Below, in pieces: positions 25,565 through 34,061 of a stretch of 64,000 nt of DNA (positions are counted from its first letter, which is position 1; the number at the start of each line of letters is the position of its first letter). Under the pieces are notes generated by a model. It was given only the letters and a program-made list of their open reading frames with translations, made no database searches and was not told the DNA's origin. The stretch covers positions 41,455 to 105,454 of the forward strand of contig JAQQAI010000006.1 in the NCBI GenBank assembly GCA_028532915.1, written 5' to 3'. The translations under genes and the position numbers were made by a program. The stretch comes from Sphaerochaetaceae bacterium. GTDB taxonomy: Bacteria > Spirochaetota > Spirochaetia > Sphaerochaetales > Sphaerochaetaceae.

Positions 25565-26301
25565 AAAAAATCAGGCATCTGCTCACCGTTTTGGACAGCA
25601 TAAATGACAGATTCTAAAAGGGGAAAACGGTGTGCATATTTTTTCAGATCCCGGATGTAGATATCTCTATCATAGCTGATCTTTCGTATTTCGCAATTTA
25701 TGCCTTCAGAATCTATGTCCAAAACGGCATATGAAGGGCGCCAGTTTGAATCGAACGAGTATCCGACCGCTCCCGGATTGATCACTCTCACATTTCCAAC
25801 AGAGAAGTCTCCCGATCGATGAGTATGCCCGCAGCAGATGAGATCGACATCCTCCGAGGCGATCTGAGCCGCCGTAGAAGGCAAAGTTTCCCCATGCGGT
25901 TTGAGCTGTTCTTTGAATGAATAGGGAGAGCCGTGGCAGAAGATGATACTGTGACCTTCTATCGTATGATCTTCTCTGATGGGAAGGTTTTTCAGCATCC
26001 CGACCGTTTTTGAAGATAGCTCTTCCACTGTGAATACAGCGAGATCTTTAATGTATCCTTCAAGTTTCGTAGTTACCCTGAGATTTTCCAGATTTTCAAT
26101 GTTCGCATCGGTATTCCCTTTGATCGAGGCGAGGATAGGGAGGTCTGACAACCTTTCGATACATCTTTTGGGAAACAATCCGTTGAAGACGGTATCACCG
26201 AGGAGAATATACTGATCGATATGACATTCTGCTCCATCGGCGAGCACTGCATCCAGAGCATGACTGTTTCCGTGAATGTCACTGAGAAGAGCTAATCTCA
26301 A
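25549..26301 (-). CDS. Metallophosphoesterase, YfcE/MJ0936-like
   Basis: About 250 residues from a TTG at 26301, chosen because the conserved core LRLALLSDIHGNSHALDAVL starts there and AGAGG lies 8-9 bases upstream. An ATG at 26349 would extend it into the preceding P-II gene. Metal motifs are D-x-H (SDIHGN), GD (LLGDTVFNG), GNTD (IKGNTDAN), H (FCHGSPYSF) and GHTH (CCGHTHRSG), the complete calcineurin-like set. It hydrolyses phosphate esters or cyclic phosphodiesters in the cytoplasm; the substrate is unknown. It is third in an operon with DUF1538 and the double P-II protein. Confidence 0.85.
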   Translation of the reverse strand: MRLALLSDIHGNSHALDAVLADGAECHIDQYILLGDTVFNGLFPKRCIERLSDLPILASIKGNTDANIENLENLRVTTKLEGYIKDLAVFTVEELSSKTVGMLKNLPIREDHTIEGHSIIFCHGSPYSFKEQLKPHGETLPSTAAQIASEDVDLICCGHTHRSGDFSVGNVRVINPGAVGYSFDSNWRPSYAVLDIDSEGINCEIRKISYDRDIYIRDLKKYAHRFPLLESVIYAVQNGEQMPDFFQRFK

Positions 26302-26305
26302 AATC

Positions 26306-27007
26306 TCATTCCTCTTTCGGTGTTCCGAGTGTAATGAACTGTTCGACATCGGTGCAGTAGGCTATTCCCGAACCAGGCGTCGAAAGACAGGGAACCAGCT
26401 TGATCGCCTGGAGGATCTGTCCGGTCTTTGAAGAATCGACGAGGATCAGAAGGATCTCTTTTTCCGGAACCAGCTGTACTCCGAAGAATTTCACATCTTC
26501 TTCCTTTCCTGTACCGCTGGCATTGATGATAGTCCCTCCTGCTGCTCCTTGAGCTCTTGCAGCATCCATCACCTCATCGGCGTATCCTTTATTGACTATG
26601 CAGGTTATGAGAGTATGATCGCTATTCATCGTCTTTCTCCTTCTATCGTTTTCATCTGATCCGCTCATTTTCGAGTTCTTCGCTCTGGACAGGATGTCGG
26701 GAACATCGATGAGCATCGCAATCCCGCTGCTTATTCTTTTATGCTTCCTGAATGCGTGAAGAGCCTGGATGACCGGTTCTATCTCCTCATTTTTGACGAG
26801 GGTGAGCACTACATCCTTGAAACTGTCACCTATTCCAAGAGCGTGCAGTATCGAATTATCCGCGATCCCTCTGGCCATGATGATGGTTCCTCCCTTTGCT
26901 CCCGCCTCTTTCGTGGCGGCGACGAGGGCGTGTCCGACATTCTTCTGGACAATGCTGATAAGCAGCTTTCCGTGAAGATAGAGAGGGTATGAGCCCGTAT
27001 TTTTCAT
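26306..27007 (-). CDS. Double P-II (GlnB-like) domain protein
   Basis: 233 residues with two P-II-like halves. The first (about 10-100) contains LLISIVQKNVGHALVAATKE and AGAKGGTIIMARG; the second (about 130-225) contains LITCIVNKGYADEVMDAARA and QGAAGGTIINASGTG. The [AG]-x-GGTII pattern is the nucleotide-binding region of P-II-like proteins, though a canonical T-loop Tyr is not evident. It is linked to the DUF1538 membrane protein by a four-base overlap, a pair seen in other bacteria, where P-II members gate or sense a membrane transporter. Fusion of two P-II domains in one chain is notable. Confidence 0.82.
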   Translation of the reverse strand: MKNTGSYPLYLHGKLLISIVQKNVGHALVAATKEAGAKGGTIIMARGIADNSILHALGIGDSFKDVVLTLVKNEEIEPVIQALHAFRKHKRISSGIAMLIDVPDILSRAKNSKMSGSDENDRRRKTMNSDHTLITCIVNKGYADEVMDAARAQGAAGGTIINASGTGKEEDVKFFGVQLVPEKEILLILVDSSKTGQILQAIKLVPCLSTPGSGIAYCTDVEQFITLGTPKEE

Positions 27008-28464
27008 GTTACCTCCTTCGGTCTGTCCTTTTTTGTTTTTATCTTATAGAGTATTCCCAAAATCTGCAGCGAAATAAGCGGAGTCATCGCCACAAGGGAA
27101 ACCATACCGAATCCGTCTGTCATCGGATTTCCCCCTCTCGCATTCGATACTCCCAGTGCGAATGCGAGAAGGAAGGAACTGGAAAGAGGTCCTGAAGCGA
27201 CTCCGCCCGAGTCGAATGCGATAGCTGTGAAAAGAGGCGGCGAAAAGAGTGAAAGCAGCATCGCTGCAGCATATCCAGGCAGAAGAATGGCGCTGAGAGG
27301 AATCGAATAGATGATTCTCACCATCGCCAGTGCGACCGCGATCGATACTCCTGCGGAGAAGAACACCATCACGAGTCTCTGACTGATCGTTCCCCCCGAT
27401 ACGTTTCTGATCTGGTCGGTGAGCACCCAGACTGCAGGTTCGGCAAGGACGACTGCCCCGCCGAAGACCAGTCCTGTCAGAATGAGGAGACTTTCTGGCC
27501 TTAAGGCGGATAAGGATATTCCCAGCGCGGAGCCGACCGGGATCAACGTCCCGTTCACCCCCGCCAGGAACATGACAAGACCTCCTATCGTATACAGCAT
27601 TCCTTCAATAGACCGGATGATCTGTCTTCGCTGCATATGAAGAAGTGTAAAATGGAAAACCAGAAATAACAGGATCAATGGAGCCATCGACTGAAGCACT
27701 TCTGTTAAGGAAGATTGAATGAGAGAGCTAAGTGAAGGTGTTATTTCTGCAGTCGTATTGTGACCCCCTCCGTTCTTTGTCGGGGAAAAGAACGGTATCA
27801 GCAGAACTGCGAGAATCGGGCCTATCGATGCGATACCGACAAGACCGAAGGAGTCCTGTTCTCTCTTTTCCCCTTTACGGACTGTGGAAACACCTATACC
27901 CAGAGCAATGATGAACGGAACCGTAAGAGGACCCGTCGTGGCTCCTCCGGCATCAAAAGCTATCGGTATATAGTAAGAATCCCCGATGACGGCGACGAGT
28001 GCTACCAGCAGATAGAAAGCAAGAATGGTCCATCTGAATGAAAAACCGAGGAGAACCCGCAAAAGGGCGGCAGATGTGAAAAGGCCTACTCCCACGGAGA
28101 TTGTTATGATCAAAATAGATGGAGAGACCGTCGGGTTGAACCGGCTGATCTGGGAAGACAGGATCTGAACCTGCGGTTCTGCTATCGTGATTACGATCCC
28201 GATGATCAGACCGGAAAGAAGAAGGATCGTGCTTTTTCTCTGTCTGACCAGTGCAGAGCCTGCCATCTGTCCGAAGGGGATGACAGACAGCTCACTGCCT
28301 GTCAGAAACAGAGAAAGTCCGGCTATGATAAAAAGACTGCCGTAAAGAAAACGCGTAAAGACATCACGTTCCAGCGGTGAGACTGTGAAATGCAGAATGG
28401 AGACGATGAGGATGATAGGGATGACCGAAGCGGTAGTCTCTTTAACCTTGTTCAGCAGATTCAC
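27004..28464 (-). CDS. DUF1538 membrane protein, internal duplication
   Basis: 486 residues from a GTG at 28464 (GGAG seven bases upstream; no in-frame ATG nearby). About 12 hydrophobic segments form two homologous halves, each with a FDAGG/FDSGG loop: AFDAGGATTGPLTVPFIIAL and AFDSGGVASGPLSSSFLLAF. Both are followed by GLVGIASIGP or GMVSLVAMTP. DUF1538 proteins are transporters of unknown substrate that pair with P-II proteins. The adjoining double P-II gene overlaps by four bases. A TTGCTG-N17-TACAAT promoter lies at 28515-28487. Confidence 0.9.
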   Translation of the reverse strand: MNLLNKVKETTASVIPIILIVSILHFTVSPLERDVFTRFLYGSLFIIAGLSLFLTGSELSVIPFGQMAGSALVRQRKSTILLLSGLIIGIVITIAEPQVQILSSQISRFNPTVSPSILIITISVGVGLFTSAALLRVLLGFSFRWTILAFYLLVALVAVIGDSYYIPIAFDAGGATTGPLTVPFIIALGIGVSTVRKGEKREQDSFGLVGIASIGPILAVLLIPFFSPTKNGGGHNTTAEITPSLSSLIQSSLTEVLQSMAPLILLFLVFHFTLLHMQRRQIIRSIEGMLYTIGGLVMFLAGVNGTLIPVGSALGISLSALRPESLLILTGLVFGGAVVLAEPAVWVLTDQIRNVSGGTISQRLVMVFFSAGVSIAVALAMVRIIYSIPLSAILLPGYAAAMLLSLFSPPLFTAIAFDSGGVASGPLSSSFLLAFALGVSNARGGNPMTDGFGMVSLVAMTPLISLQILGILYKIKTKKDRPKEVT

Positions 28465-28486
28465 GCATGTTCTCCTTTGACCTCAT

Positions 28487-28515
28487 ATTGTACCGGTAGT
28501 CTGTGAGTCCAGCAA
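28487..28515 (-). promoter_or_regulatory. Promoter of the DUF1538/P-II operon
   Basis: Reverse-strand TTGCTG (28515-28510), 17 bases, TACAAT (28492-28487), 23 bases before the GTG start. The gap to the divergent gene is only 52 bases, so the two promoters must overlap. Confidence 0.6.
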
Positions 28516-28516
28516 G

Positions 28517-29866
28517 ATGGAAGATAATAGCTCAAAGAAGTATTTCTGTGGTAAGCTGATCGGTATGAAAAAGGAAACTGCCGAAATCATCGTTGAAAAC
28601 GATGCTCTTACACATCTGCCGCGCCTTCTGAACCTCTATTTCCCTCGCTCTGACGAGGTCCTGTTCATCAGTGACATCAATACTTCACAAGCGGCAGCAG
28701 ATAGGATCATGAAGGTAATGAAAGAGAGCCGATACACCATCGTCCGTCCTCTGATTCTAGATGGCGGCACATCTGTGGTACAGGCCGATGAGAATTCCAT
28801 TGAAACGGTTCAAAAGGTCCTCTCTGATCATCCTGAGGCTGTAGCGGTCAGTGTAGGCAGCGGGACGATAAACGATATCGTGAAAGTGGCCGCTTTCGAA
28901 CATTCACGCCGTTATATATGTGTTGCCACTGCGGCCTCTGTTGACGGCTATACATCTTTCGGAGCTTCTATCACCTCCAAAGGGTTCAAGCATACCCGAC
29001 AGTGTATGGCTCCTGTCGCAGTCGTCGCAGATATCGAAATTCTCAGAAAGGCTCCCTATGCGCTGACAAGTGCGGGCTGGGGGGATCTTATTGCAAAGAT
29101 ACCTTCCTGCTGTGACTGGATCCTCTCTAACTGTGTGACCGGTGAGGTCATCGATCCGAGTATATGGTCTCTGGTAGAGACCGATCTGTTCAGAAAGGCA
29201 CACGATGTAGATTCAATCACAAAGCAGCGCAGTGATGCTGTCGCTTCCCAGTTTCTTCATCTTGCCAACACGGGAATCGCGATGCAGCTGTCACGTTCCT
29301 CGCGTCCTGCGAGCGGAGCCGAGCATTTGATCAGCCATGTGTGGGAGATGGATCATCTGTCGTATCAGGGTGTTCCTGTTCTTCACGGTCATAAAGTGTT
29401 TCTCGGATCTTTGATCAGTACAGCCCTCTATGAGTATCTGTTCTCACTTGAGGATATCGTGGTTTCAAACCGCTACGGGACGCAAAAGGTGTTTCAGGAC
29501 AAAGTGAGAACACTCACTGAAATGAAACCCTACAGCGAATCAGTGTATGAGATCGCGATGAGTAAATATCGGGAAGCTGAACAGCTTGAAAGGTGCCAGA
29601 AGTATCTCCTTTCACTTCTTCCCCAGATAAAGAAACAAATCGAACAGCGTCTTATAGATTTCTCTGTTCTCAGATCGCTTGGGAAACGGGGAGGCCTTGC
29701 TGTGACTCTTGCCGATCTGGACATCGGCCGGGAACAGGCCTTTCGGGCCATTGTTCTCGCACAGCTGCTTCGCAACCGGTATACCATTCTTGATTATCTT
29801 TCGGAACTGGGCCTTCTCGAAAGAGCTGCAGAGAGGATCCTGAGCGATTCATATTATTTCGGGTAA
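28517..29866 (+). CDS. Glycerol-1-phosphate dehydrogenase-like (AraM/EgsA family) protein
   Basis: 449 residues of the iron-containing alcohol dehydrogenase / dehydroquinate-synthase-like superfamily. The nucleotide motif is VSVGSGTINDIVKVAAF, followed by VATAASVDGYTSFGASI and the GWGDLIAKI motif of AraM/G1P dehydrogenases. Metal ligands are likely in SAGWGDL, GAEHLISHVWEM and LHGHKVFLG. It should reduce dihydroxyacetone phosphate to sn-glycerol-1-phosphate or act on a related sugar alcohol phosphate. A start at the ATG at 28517 is taken, but an in-frame ATG 48 bases later is a possible alternative. It diverges from the DUF1538 gene. Confidence 0.85.
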   Translation: MEDNSSKKYFCGKLIGMKKETAEIIVENDALTHLPRLLNLYFPRSDEVLFISDINTSQAAADRIMKVMKESRYTIVRPLILDGGTSVVQADENSIETVQKVLSDHPEAVAVSVGSGTINDIVKVAAFEHSRRYICVATAASVDGYTSFGASITSKGFKHTRQCMAPVAVVADIEILRKAPYALTSAGWGDLIAKIPSCCDWILSNCVTGEVIDPSIWSLVETDLFRKAHDVDSITKQRSDAVASQFLHLANTGIAMQLSRSSRPASGAEHLISHVWEMDHLSYQGVPVLHGHKVFLGSLISTALYEYLFSLEDIVVSNRYGTQKVFQDKVRTLTEMKPYSESVYEIAMSKYREAEQLERCQKYLLSLLPQIKKQIEQRLIDFSVLRSLGKRGGLAVTLADLDIGREQAFRAIVLAQLLRNRYTILDYLSELGLLERAAERILSDSYYFG

Positions 29867-29928
29867 AGACTTTCCTTTCACCGGACATTTTTTTACCTTT
29901 ACATTATATATTAGAAGGAGGTGTATCT

Positions 29929-30735
29929 ATGTTTGTATTGAATAACGGGGTAAGCATGCCTCTTATCGGATACGGAGTGTTCAAAATCGGAGACGGGGAA
30001 CCTGTCAGACGCACCACTCTCTATGCTCTGCAGAACGGCTACCGGTCGATCGACACAGCCAGTGTGTACGGTAATGAGAAAGGAGTCGGCGAGGCGATAC
30101 GGGAAAGCGGTATCGCAAGAGAAGAGCTTTTTGTTACGAGCAAGGTGTTCAATAACGAACAGGGATATCAGGAGACACTGGAAGCGTATCAGCGTTCACT
30201 TGACCGCCTCGGGTTGAACTATCTTGATCTCTATCTGGTTCACTGGCCTGTCAAGGAGACCTATCTGGAGACCTACCATGCACTTGTCGATCTGTATAAA
30301 TCGGGCAAAGTGAGGGCAATCGGAGTGAGTAATTTCCAGATCCATCATCTGAAGACACTGATGGAATCCTTCGATATCCTTCCTGCTGTCAATCAGGTTG
30401 AACTTCATCCCTATCTGCAGCAGCAGAGTCTCCGGGATTTCTGTTCACTCAACAACATCGCCGTCGAGGCATGGTCACCTCTTATGAGAGGAGCCTTAGA
30501 TATTCCTGTGATCAAAGAGATAGGGAAGAAATATAACAAGAGTGCAGCCCAGGTGATTCTCAGATGGCATATCCAGAATAAGGTGATCGTGATTCCCAAG
30601 AGTGTTCACTTTCACTACATCAGAGAGAACAGAGACATTTTCGATTTCTCGCTGTCTGTAGAAGATATGGATGCTATCAAGGCACTCAACAGAGACCAGA
30701 GATTCGGGCCTGATCCGGATAACTTCGATTTCTAG
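29929..30735 (+). CDS. Aldo/keto reductase
   Basis: 268 residues with the whole AKR signature set: GYRSIDTASVYGNEKGVGEA (Asp and Tyr of the active site), VTSKVFN (Lys), YLDLYLVHWPVK (His), AIGVSNFQIHHL and the NADPH-binding IPKSVHFHYIREN near the C-terminus. It reduces aldehydes or ketones with NADPH in the cytoplasm; substrate choice is not readable. AAGGAGG sits 8 bases before the ATG. It stands alone between a divergent-side dehydrogenase and a convergent small gene, and overlaps the latter by four bases. Confidence 0.95.
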   Translation: MFVLNNGVSMPLIGYGVFKIGDGEPVRRTTLYALQNGYRSIDTASVYGNEKGVGEAIRESGIAREELFVTSKVFNNEQGYQETLEAYQRSLDRLGLNYLDLYLVHWPVKETYLETYHALVDLYKSGKVRAIGVSNFQIHHLKTLMESFDILPAVNQVELHPYLQQQSLRDFCSLNNIAVEAWSPLMRGALDIPVIKEIGKKYNKSAAQVILRWHIQNKVIVIPKSVHFHYIRENRDIFDFSLSVEDMDAIKALNRDQRFGPDPDNFDF

Positions 30736-30971
30736 TTTTCCGACTTCTCTTTGTACCGTTTTATGAATACCTGATAGGCATACACATGGCCCTGGATCTC
30801 GGCATTCTTGATCTCTCCCCGGCCGACCCAGTCCTGTCCCTGATAGATAAGGAGATGGTGCAGCTCTCCCTCTATATCCTCAATGGAAAAAGAGGGAAGG
30901 GTCGCTCTCATTTCAAGTTGCGCAAGCATCAGTTCATATTCGGTCTCGAGGGTTTCTTCTTCTATTGTCAT
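30732..30971 (-). CDS. Small hypothetical protein downstream of the polyprenyl synthase
   Basis: 79 residues, acidic (MTIEEETLETEYELMLAQLE), with a compact beta-like central part (DWVGRGEIKNAEIQGHVYAY). I do not recognise the family. It begins 14 bases after the polyprenyl synthase stop, with AAGGA upstream, and it is the last gene of the ndh2 operon. Its operon position suggests it belongs with the electron transfer locus, but nothing in the sequence shows what it does. Confidence 0.55.
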   Translation of the reverse strand: MTIEEETLETEYELMLAQLEMRATLPSFSIEDIEGELHHLLIYQGQDWVGRGEIKNAEIQGHVYAYQVFIKRYKEKSEN

Positions 30972-30985
30972 CAGGTCAGGTCCTT

Positions 30986-31969
30986 CTAATTTCTTCGTGC
31001 CGACAGTTTTTCGTATAACGATATCAGTTGTGATTCCACCAGAGAATTACCGAGTTTTCCGATATCATCCATGGCTCTTGCGATATAGGTGTTCACAAGG
31101 GAGACGGCACGTTCAACACCTCCATATTCTATCGCAAGGGAGACGATTTGACGGCTTTCTTTCTTAGTCGGCCTTCTTTTGTCTTTGACCAGAGTATAGA
31201 GTCTTTCTCCTCCCCTTCTTTTCTCTTCCTGAAGAGCGGCAATGAGAGGGTAGGTGGGAATTCCGATACGTACATCCTGACCGATCTCTTTTCCGAGAGT
31301 CTTCTTATCGCCGGTATAATCGAGGATATCATCCTGGATCTGGAAGGCTATTCCGAGAAGATACCCGATTCTGTGAAGTCTGTATTGAAGGTGTTTCGGG
31401 GCCCCGGTAACGGCGGCTCCGCTGTATGCACTCAAAGCGAACAGGGCAGCAGTCTTACCTGCGATACGTCGGATATAGGTTGAGCTTGAGATCAAAAAAT
31501 CTCCTTCACCGGCATCCTGATCGAGTTCACTTTCACAAAGACGGCCGAATGCGTTGGCGACAGCGGATGCATGAAGGTCACCCTCTTCACCCTCGACCAG
31601 AGACATGGCCTTCGATAACAGATAATCTCCGGCAAGGACTGCCTGACGGGGGCCTGCGACCGAATAGAGGGTAGGGATCCCTCTTCTTGTCTTCGCCCCG
31701 TCCAGAATGTCGTCATGGACGAGAGATGCAAGGTGCACCATCTCCAGCACACTTGCGATCTTCTGAACCTCGTCTTTCTTCTCTTTTGTACCGAGGGCAG
31801 AGCCGATAATCACAAGGGCGGGACGTATCATCTTCCCGCCTGTGCTGATTCTATCGAATAAAAGGGGTCGAATAAAAGAATTCGACCTCTCTATAGTAGC
31901 TAATATCAATGAACGAACACTCTGTAGCTGCTTTTCGATTGCAGGTTCGTCTTTCCAAAAATCGCTCAT
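30986..31969 (-). CDS. Polyprenyl diphosphate synthase (DmkB-like)
   Basis: 327 residues from the ATG at 31969, which overlaps the ndh2 stop codon (TAATG); the longer frame runs into ndh2 and is not used. Both aspartate-rich motifs are intact: LVHDDILDGAKTRRG (first) and IAFQIQDDILDYTGD (second), with GGKMIRPAL and GKEIGQDVRIGIPT. It condenses isopentenyl diphosphate units to make the tail of a quinone, or of undecaprenyl-like lipids. Its position beside Ndh2 matches DmkB of the flavin-based electron transfer locus in Listeria, which supplies a dedicated demethylmenaquinone. Chain length cannot be read from sequence with confidence. Confidence 0.85.
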   Translation of the reverse strand: MSDFWKDEPAIEKQLQSVRSLILATIERSNSFIRPLLFDRISTGGKMIRPALVIIGSALGTKEKKDEVQKIASVLEMVHLASLVHDDILDGAKTRRGIPTLYSVAGPRQAVLAGDYLLSKAMSLVEGEEGDLHASAVANAFGRLCESELDQDAGEGDFLISSSTYIRRIAGKTAALFALSAYSGAAVTGAPKHLQYRLHRIGYLLGIAFQIQDDILDYTGDKKTLGKEIGQDVRIGIPTYPLIAALQEEKRRGGERLYTLVKDKRRPTKKESRQIVSLAIEYGGVERAVSLVNTYIARAMDDIGKLGNSLVESQLISLYEKLSARRN

Positions 31970-31970
31970 A

Positions 31971-33926
31971 TTATAATGTGCTATCCTTCTGTCTGGCCAG
32001 TCTTCTCTCCATCTGCTTTCTGGTGAACTCGGGTTCATCCATGAAGAAATAGATCTTCTTGGCAAGTGGAATCTTGTTCCAGACTTTCTTCAGCCACGGC
32101 ATGACCCAATAGTCGAGTCCGAAGGCTCTTCCTGCTCCGCCGATCATTACGATTGAGACGGCCATGTACCACAGAATTTCCTTTCCTGCCATTGCTCCGA
32201 TGAGGAACATGGTGGAAAGTCCCAGTGATACCACGGCTGCCGGAGCTGTCAACAGACCTCCGACGAAACACAGTCCGATTCCGACTTCGGCAAGGACGAT
32301 GATCACCTGGAAGAAATAGGGTGCAGCTGCCACAAGATTGTCGTTCATCCATGTGTACAGACCCAGAGGCTGATCCAGAAGAGGCGGAGCAAACTGCTGA
32401 ACGGTTTCAACTGCGGCATCTGCTACATCTGCTACTGCATTACTTGCACTGCTGACAGCTTCGGTTACGACCTCTGCGACCTCTCCGCTTGCTGCCGACA
32501 CGGCATCACCGGTTCCATCTGCCGGAGCACCCCAGTAGACTTTGCTTCCGGTGGTATCGGTCAGCCACCCTTCGGTGATCTTGTTGATACCTTCGATGAG
32601 CCACATGACTCCAAGATACATTCTCAGGAATGTCATCCAGTATGCCTGAGGCTTATAGGTTGCCAGACCTCCGATGAGAGATCTTCTGTTTTTGATGTTG
32701 AGAATCTCATGTTTGAAGTAGCCCCATGCACCGTTGACTCCGCACACTCCGAACTGATAGTACATGTTCACCAGATGCTTAATTGCCTGTGCGAAGAAGC
32801 CGGACATCGCCATTCCCATATTGAATGAGACAGCATAACGTCCGCCGATACTCACCATATATCCGTGGAATGCCGATTTGAACGGTTTTGCAGGCTGAGC
32901 TTTCAGTCCGAGTTCGCTCTTGATCGAATAGATGATTCCGTCAGCAGCCGTAGCGGCCGTCTGTTCCGCGGCCTCGACAATCTGGGGGACAGGCCGTTCA
33001 TTTTCGATGAACCAGATGCCGTCACCTGCGAGGTAGACATTATCATGGTCGGGTGATCTCATATATTCATCGACTTTCTTTCTCTGGACTTTTCCATCGG
33101 CAAGGTCGAGAGAGTTGCAGAAGGAGGTCCCTCTTACACCACAGGTCCACACGAGCGTTCTCGTCTTTATGACTGTCCCGTCTTTGATGGTGAACGATTC
33201 AGCATCCGCTTTTACGATGAGGCTGTTGGTGCGGATGATGACTCCTTTCTTCTTCATGTAAGCGATAGCCTTGTTTCTCGGTTTGTCGGGGAGCATATTC
33301 AGGATGTTGCCGAGAGCTTCGACGTTCATCAATGTGACTTCATCATAATCAACGCCGAAATCTTTGCAGAGAATAGGAAGCCATTCGATCAGTTCGCCTA
33401 CGAGCTCGACTCCGGTGAAACCTCCGCCGGCGACAACGAAGGTGAGCATCTCTTTTCTGACCTGTGCGTCCTTCTCATAACTCGCTGCTCTCACGATATC
33501 CGTGATATGGCGTTTGATTCTCAGCGCATCCTGCAGTGACCACAGATAGAAAGAGTGTTCTTTTACACCGGGGATGTTGAAATCTGTCGATTCGGCACCG
33601 GTGGCGATGATGATCTGATCATATGGGTAAGAAGCTCCCACTCCATGGAGTACCTGCTGTTTGAAATCAATTGTCGTAATCTCGTCTCTGACCACGTTCA
33701 CGCACTTTCCGGCAAAGATTCTGTCGAAGGAGATCTTGACTGATGATTCATCCACTCTGTTTCCTGCAACTTCATGCAGTTCTGTCATCAGGATGTGATG
33801 CTTGTGGCGGTCAATCAAAGTTATCTCTACTTTGTCCTGGTGCTTCTTGAATGCTTTATGAAGGCGTTTCGCGGCGTGAACGCCGGCATATCCTCCACCT
33901 AGCACAACGATTCGTTTCTTATCCAT
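31971..33926 (-). CDS. ndh2: Type II NADH dehydrogenase with C-terminal DoxX-like membrane domain
   Basis: 651 residues from the ATG at 33926, favoured by AAGGAG. Residues 1-400 are a standard NDH-2: FAD site VVLGGGYAGVHAAKRL, GAESTDFNIPGV, NADH site TFVVAGGGFTGVELVGEL and VYLAGDGIWF. About residues 430-620 form a four-helix membrane region like DoxX (FFQVIIVLAEVGIGLCFVGG, LSTMFLIGAMAGKEILWYMA), interrupted by an Ala/Val/Glu-rich helix (EVVTEAVSSASNAVADVADA). Listeria Ndh2 of the extracellular electron transfer pathway has the same layout. It should oxidise cytoplasmic NADH and pass electrons to a membrane quinone. It is first in the ndh2-dmkB-like operon. Confidence 0.9.
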   Translation of the reverse strand: MDKKRIVVLGGGYAGVHAAKRLHKAFKKHQDKVEITLIDRHKHHILMTELHEVAGNRVDESSVKISFDRIFAGKCVNVVRDEITTIDFKQQVLHGVGASYPYDQIIIATGAESTDFNIPGVKEHSFYLWSLQDALRIKRHITDIVRAASYEKDAQVRKEMLTFVVAGGGFTGVELVGELIEWLPILCKDFGVDYDEVTLMNVEALGNILNMLPDKPRNKAIAYMKKKGVIIRTNSLIVKADAESFTIKDGTVIKTRTLVWTCGVRGTSFCNSLDLADGKVQRKKVDEYMRSPDHDNVYLAGDGIWFIENERPVPQIVEAAEQTAATAADGIIYSIKSELGLKAQPAKPFKSAFHGYMVSIGGRYAVSFNMGMAMSGFFAQAIKHLVNMYYQFGVCGVNGAWGYFKHEILNIKNRRSLIGGLATYKPQAYWMTFLRMYLGVMWLIEGINKITEGWLTDTTGSKVYWGAPADGTGDAVSAASGEVAEVVTEAVSSASNAVADVADAAVETVQQFAPPLLDQPLGLYTWMNDNLVAAAPYFFQVIIVLAEVGIGLCFVGGLLTAPAAVVSLGLSTMFLIGAMAGKEILWYMAVSIVMIGGAGRAFGLDYWVMPWLKKVWNKIPLAKKIYFFMDEPEFTRKQMERRLARQKDSTL

Positions 33927-33983
33927 TATATGCTCCTTGTCCATATGGGCTTGTTGTATCCGAATGGATCATTGAATAATATC

Positions 33984-34047
33984 TGTGATTTTCACAAGAA
34001 TGCCATATCCACATCTTGTTCTTTATCTTAATATGCGATATATCACA
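33984..34047. promoter_or_regulatory. Two TGTGA-type palindromes between ndh2 and apbE
   Basis: TGTGA-TTT-TCACA (33984-33996) is a perfect 5+3+5 palindrome. TGCGA-TATA-TCACA (34034-34047) is a near copy with a four-base spacer. They lie in the divergent region of the two electron-transfer operons and may bind one regulator. The spacers are too short for a classical CRP, FNR or Rex site, so the protein is unknown. Confidence 0.4.
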
Positions 34048-34049
34048 TA

Positions 34050-34055
34050 TATAGT
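34050..34055 (+). promoter_or_regulatory. -10 box of the apbE gene (leaderless start)
   Basis: TATAGT ends six bases before the apbE ATG at 34062, and no Shine-Dalgarno sequence is present. A clear -35 box is not visible. Confidence 0.45.
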
Positions 34056-34061
34056 AATACC

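Noticed and set aside
33984..33996. TGTGA-N3-TCACA as a CRP, HcpR or Rex site
   Set aside because: Known sites need a spacer of six or so bases (CRP, HcpR) or TTGTGAA-N4-TTCACAA (Rex). The spacing does not fit, so only an unnamed palindrome is claimed.
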